Shown here: one piece after another, positions 62,153-64,000 of the stretch | How the letters are laid out: each line of letters starts with the position of its first letter | How positions within the stretch are numbered: the stretch's first letter is position 1 | DNA from: Hypomesus transpacificus | Taxonomy: Eukaryota; Chordata; Actinopteri; Osmeriformes; Osmeridae | Assembly (NCBI RefSeq): GCF_021917145.1 | Contig: NC_061065.1 | Span: 7,752,557 to 7,816,556, forward strand | Direction: 5' to 3' | DNA: 64,000 nt | Translations under genes and position numbers: made by a program | The notes under the pieces: model-generated | Databases searched by the model: none | What the model was told of the DNA's origin: nothing | Seen by the model: only the letters and a program-made list of their open reading frames with translations

Positions 62153-62870
62153 AATTTGACAAGCTCTGCTCAACGAGTGACGCAGAGTTTGCGGAGCAGC
62201 GGGGACGTCTGTCTGGGCTGGTGCAGGCTTCTGTCAGTGAGAGCAGTCAGTGAAGCGCTCCATCTCTTGGTTCGACCAGGAGGCCCTTCGCTCTCCACCG
62301 CAGGGGTAAACACAGTCTTTGGTCTGTTTCCTCCTCCAACTCAGTCTCAAAAAGGCTGTTTGAACAATCGTCTGCTTAACTGCAGAACTCTCGGTTTCCC
62401 TCTGAATGTGTTTTTGTATCCTGTCTGACAAGTCTTCCGTTAATGGGATGCGTGAAGAGACGTCTGCGTGGATGTTTGTGTGCGAGTGCATAACAAGGCT
62501 GCTGGAGTGAAATGTGCACTATTCACCTGAAGAGCTGAGGAGATATCTTCTCTCCATTACCACTCGTTATTTCCTTATTTGTCATGCCACTGCTTCTATG
62601 TTCTCCCACAGCTCAGCTGCTGAAAGGACATAAAGATGTCTGCAGCATTTTGGAACATCTGTACATCTCGCATGCAAATGCCGGTTTGTGTGTCGCGTGA
62701 TTGTCATGGGTGTGACTGTGTGCGGTATGTGTGTGTGTGTGACTGTGTGTGTGTGTGTGTGTGTGCACGTGTGCTTGCTGATCCCCGTTTGACATGCAGA
62801 GATCCAGCTCATGGGACCACCTTGGGCTTATCCTCCACAATACTTTGCAAATAAGATTAGAGCAATTTAA
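62153..62870 (+). other. Phase-compatible chain of three exon-like segments, gene unknown
   Basis: Segments 62153-62236, 62612-62683 and 62800-62870 have acceptors TTTTTTTTTACAG, TTCTCCCACAG and TTTGACATGCAG, and donors A|GTGAGA and G|GTTTGT. All junctions are phase 1, and the first two segments are multiples of three. The joined frame has FDKLCSTSDAEFAEQRGR, QLLKGHKDVCSILEHLYISH and QLMGPPWAYPPQYF, then a stop. I do not recognise the product. The second donor is weak and no upstream exons were confirmed, so chance is a serious alternative. Confidence 0.22.
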
Positions 62871-64000
62871 TTACCCAGAAAGCGCTAGTAATAAAGCCAT
62901 TAAATTAGTCATCTGCACAGGGCAGGAGTGGCAAGGATTCTCACTAATTAACCTGTGTCTGTTAGACTCTTAGAGCCCAGCTTGTCATTACGGCTTTGGA
63001 TTGTAGCTGCCATGACCCATGTGTCCTAACCTTGTCCACGGCACTTAAATTCTCATCTAGTTTAAAAAACTGGCCGAGCTCGTTAGATAAAACATGCAAA
63101 GCATGCAGGCGTTGTGTTTCTGTGCATGTGTACAGCAAGCACTGGGTGTGTGTTGCCCGTGTGTGAAAGGTTCAAATGAAGCATCTTCACCAGCCGTGAA
63201 CACGACTCCCTTAACTCAACATCGCTGCTTTCATCTAAGCCACGAGGAAATACTTTCCTCACCAAGGTTTGTTGAAGTGTAAATAAAAACCCCTGCATCT
63301 CTGTTTGAGGCCGGGAATCATCTTAGTTTGGAGTGCAGGATTCATGGACTTGAATCGATTTGAAATGAATGATTTCAGTTGTGTATCAGGCTCTGGAAAT
63401 TGCCTTCAAGTCCAGTCTGCAGACGATGAGTGAGAGATGGAGATCTCCTTTGATTGGGTGAAGTTGACTGTGAATCAAAAGACAAACCGTCCCACTCGGT
63501 GTCATGTGCTTCAGTCAGTCAACACACTCTTACCAGTTCATCAGTTCATGTTTCATTACTCTAAGTGGTATGTCCATTAGATGAGAGAGATACACTCCAG
63601 ACTTCCATCTCACCGTGATCACAGGCAGACACAGTTATTGGGCCATGATAATCTTGGCTCAGAAAACACAGGCAGAGCTAGCAGAATGCAAATTAACAGC
63701 CCCTGTTGAAAAAAGTCAGACAAATATGTATCTATTATGTTACTACCACTGTCGTCCTTATTAGCGCTTTCTCATTACCATTATTTTATTTCATTCTCAT
63801 TATTTTACCAGGGCACATACCCCTAACACCATAGCTAGAGGGCAAGATTGAATACACACCCTTTAAATCATCTGGCATGCACGAGGCATTAGGCGCCATC
63901 TTACTGCTTCAAGCATGCAGTTAAACCTTTGGTGACTTGTGGTTGTGTTAACATCTCTGATGCAAACAGACTGCTTTTGGCCGAGGGGAATCAGGACGTT
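62871..64000. other. Intergenic, possible conserved element, no gene recognised
   Basis: The start (about 62840-62990) is rich in ATTA cores (CAATTTAATTACCC, CCATTAAATTAGTC, CTCACTAATTAACC) and free of simple repeats, as expected of a conserved enhancer. A (TG)n tract lies just upstream at 62725-62765. The remainder to the window end has no recognisable exon or repeat. Confidence 0.35.

Overview
The window is vertebrate nuclear DNA and almost certainly teleost. Its genes are split by short GT-AG introns. Microsatellites (CA, CT/GA, GATA/GACA, poly-G/C) and minisatellites are very dense. It carries tRNA-derived SINEs with TAAATG-type tails and short inverted-repeat DNA transposons typical of fish. 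I see no bacterial, phage, plasmid or CRISPR features. The species cannot be fixed from the sequence alone.

Six protein-coding genes can be assembled exon by exon, all in the left two thirds. (1) A Pellino-family E3 ubiquitin ligase, 7 coding exons, minus strand, 10144 down to 2950. (2) arf6, one coding exon, minus strand, 20464-19937, with a spliced 5' UTR reaching about 21.2 kb. (3) prpf39, 14 coding exons, plus strand, 22674-29915. (4) fau (FUBI-eS30 fusion), 4 coding exons, plus strand, 31375-32256. (5) fkbp3 (FKBP25), 7 coding exons, minus strand, 35639-33986. (6) A SOUL-family heme-binding protein with an acidic N-terminal extension, 5 coding exons, minus strand, 40223-37549. All junctions keep phase. 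The spliced lengths are 428, 175, 779, 133, 219 and 282 aa. arf6 and prpf39 are divergent, and fau and fkbp3 converge. The genes are housekeeping or signalling genes (splicing, ribosome/ubiquitin-like, prolyl isomerase, small GTPase, innate-signalling ligase) and do not form a pathway. In human, ARF6, PRPF39 and FKBP3 lie on 14q, whereas FAU and PELI3 lie on 11q13.

From 40.3 kb to the end (about 23.7 kb) I find no gene I can name. This part holds repeats: two SINEs, a 3'-tail repeat family, a CAGGGC-ended hAT-like MITE, a 1.06-kb inverted-repeat element, several (CT)n tracts, a 1.7-kb GATA/GACA satellite, and AT-rich homeodomain-site-rich stretches that look like conserved non-coding elements. 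A phase-compatible chain of exon-like segments near 62.15-62.87 kb might be part of an unrecognised gene.

The most unusual structure is in the Pellino gene. Coding exon 4 is flanked within a few bases on both sides by tandem arrays. The downstream array repeats the exon's own 5' splice-site sequence about a dozen times, and the upstream array supplies much of its polypyrimidine tract. Nested transposons (a 3'-tail repeat inside a hAT-like MITE; a tRNA-like SINE head inside a TTAA-flanked element) and two sibling hAT-like MITEs in prpf39 introns are also worth a look.
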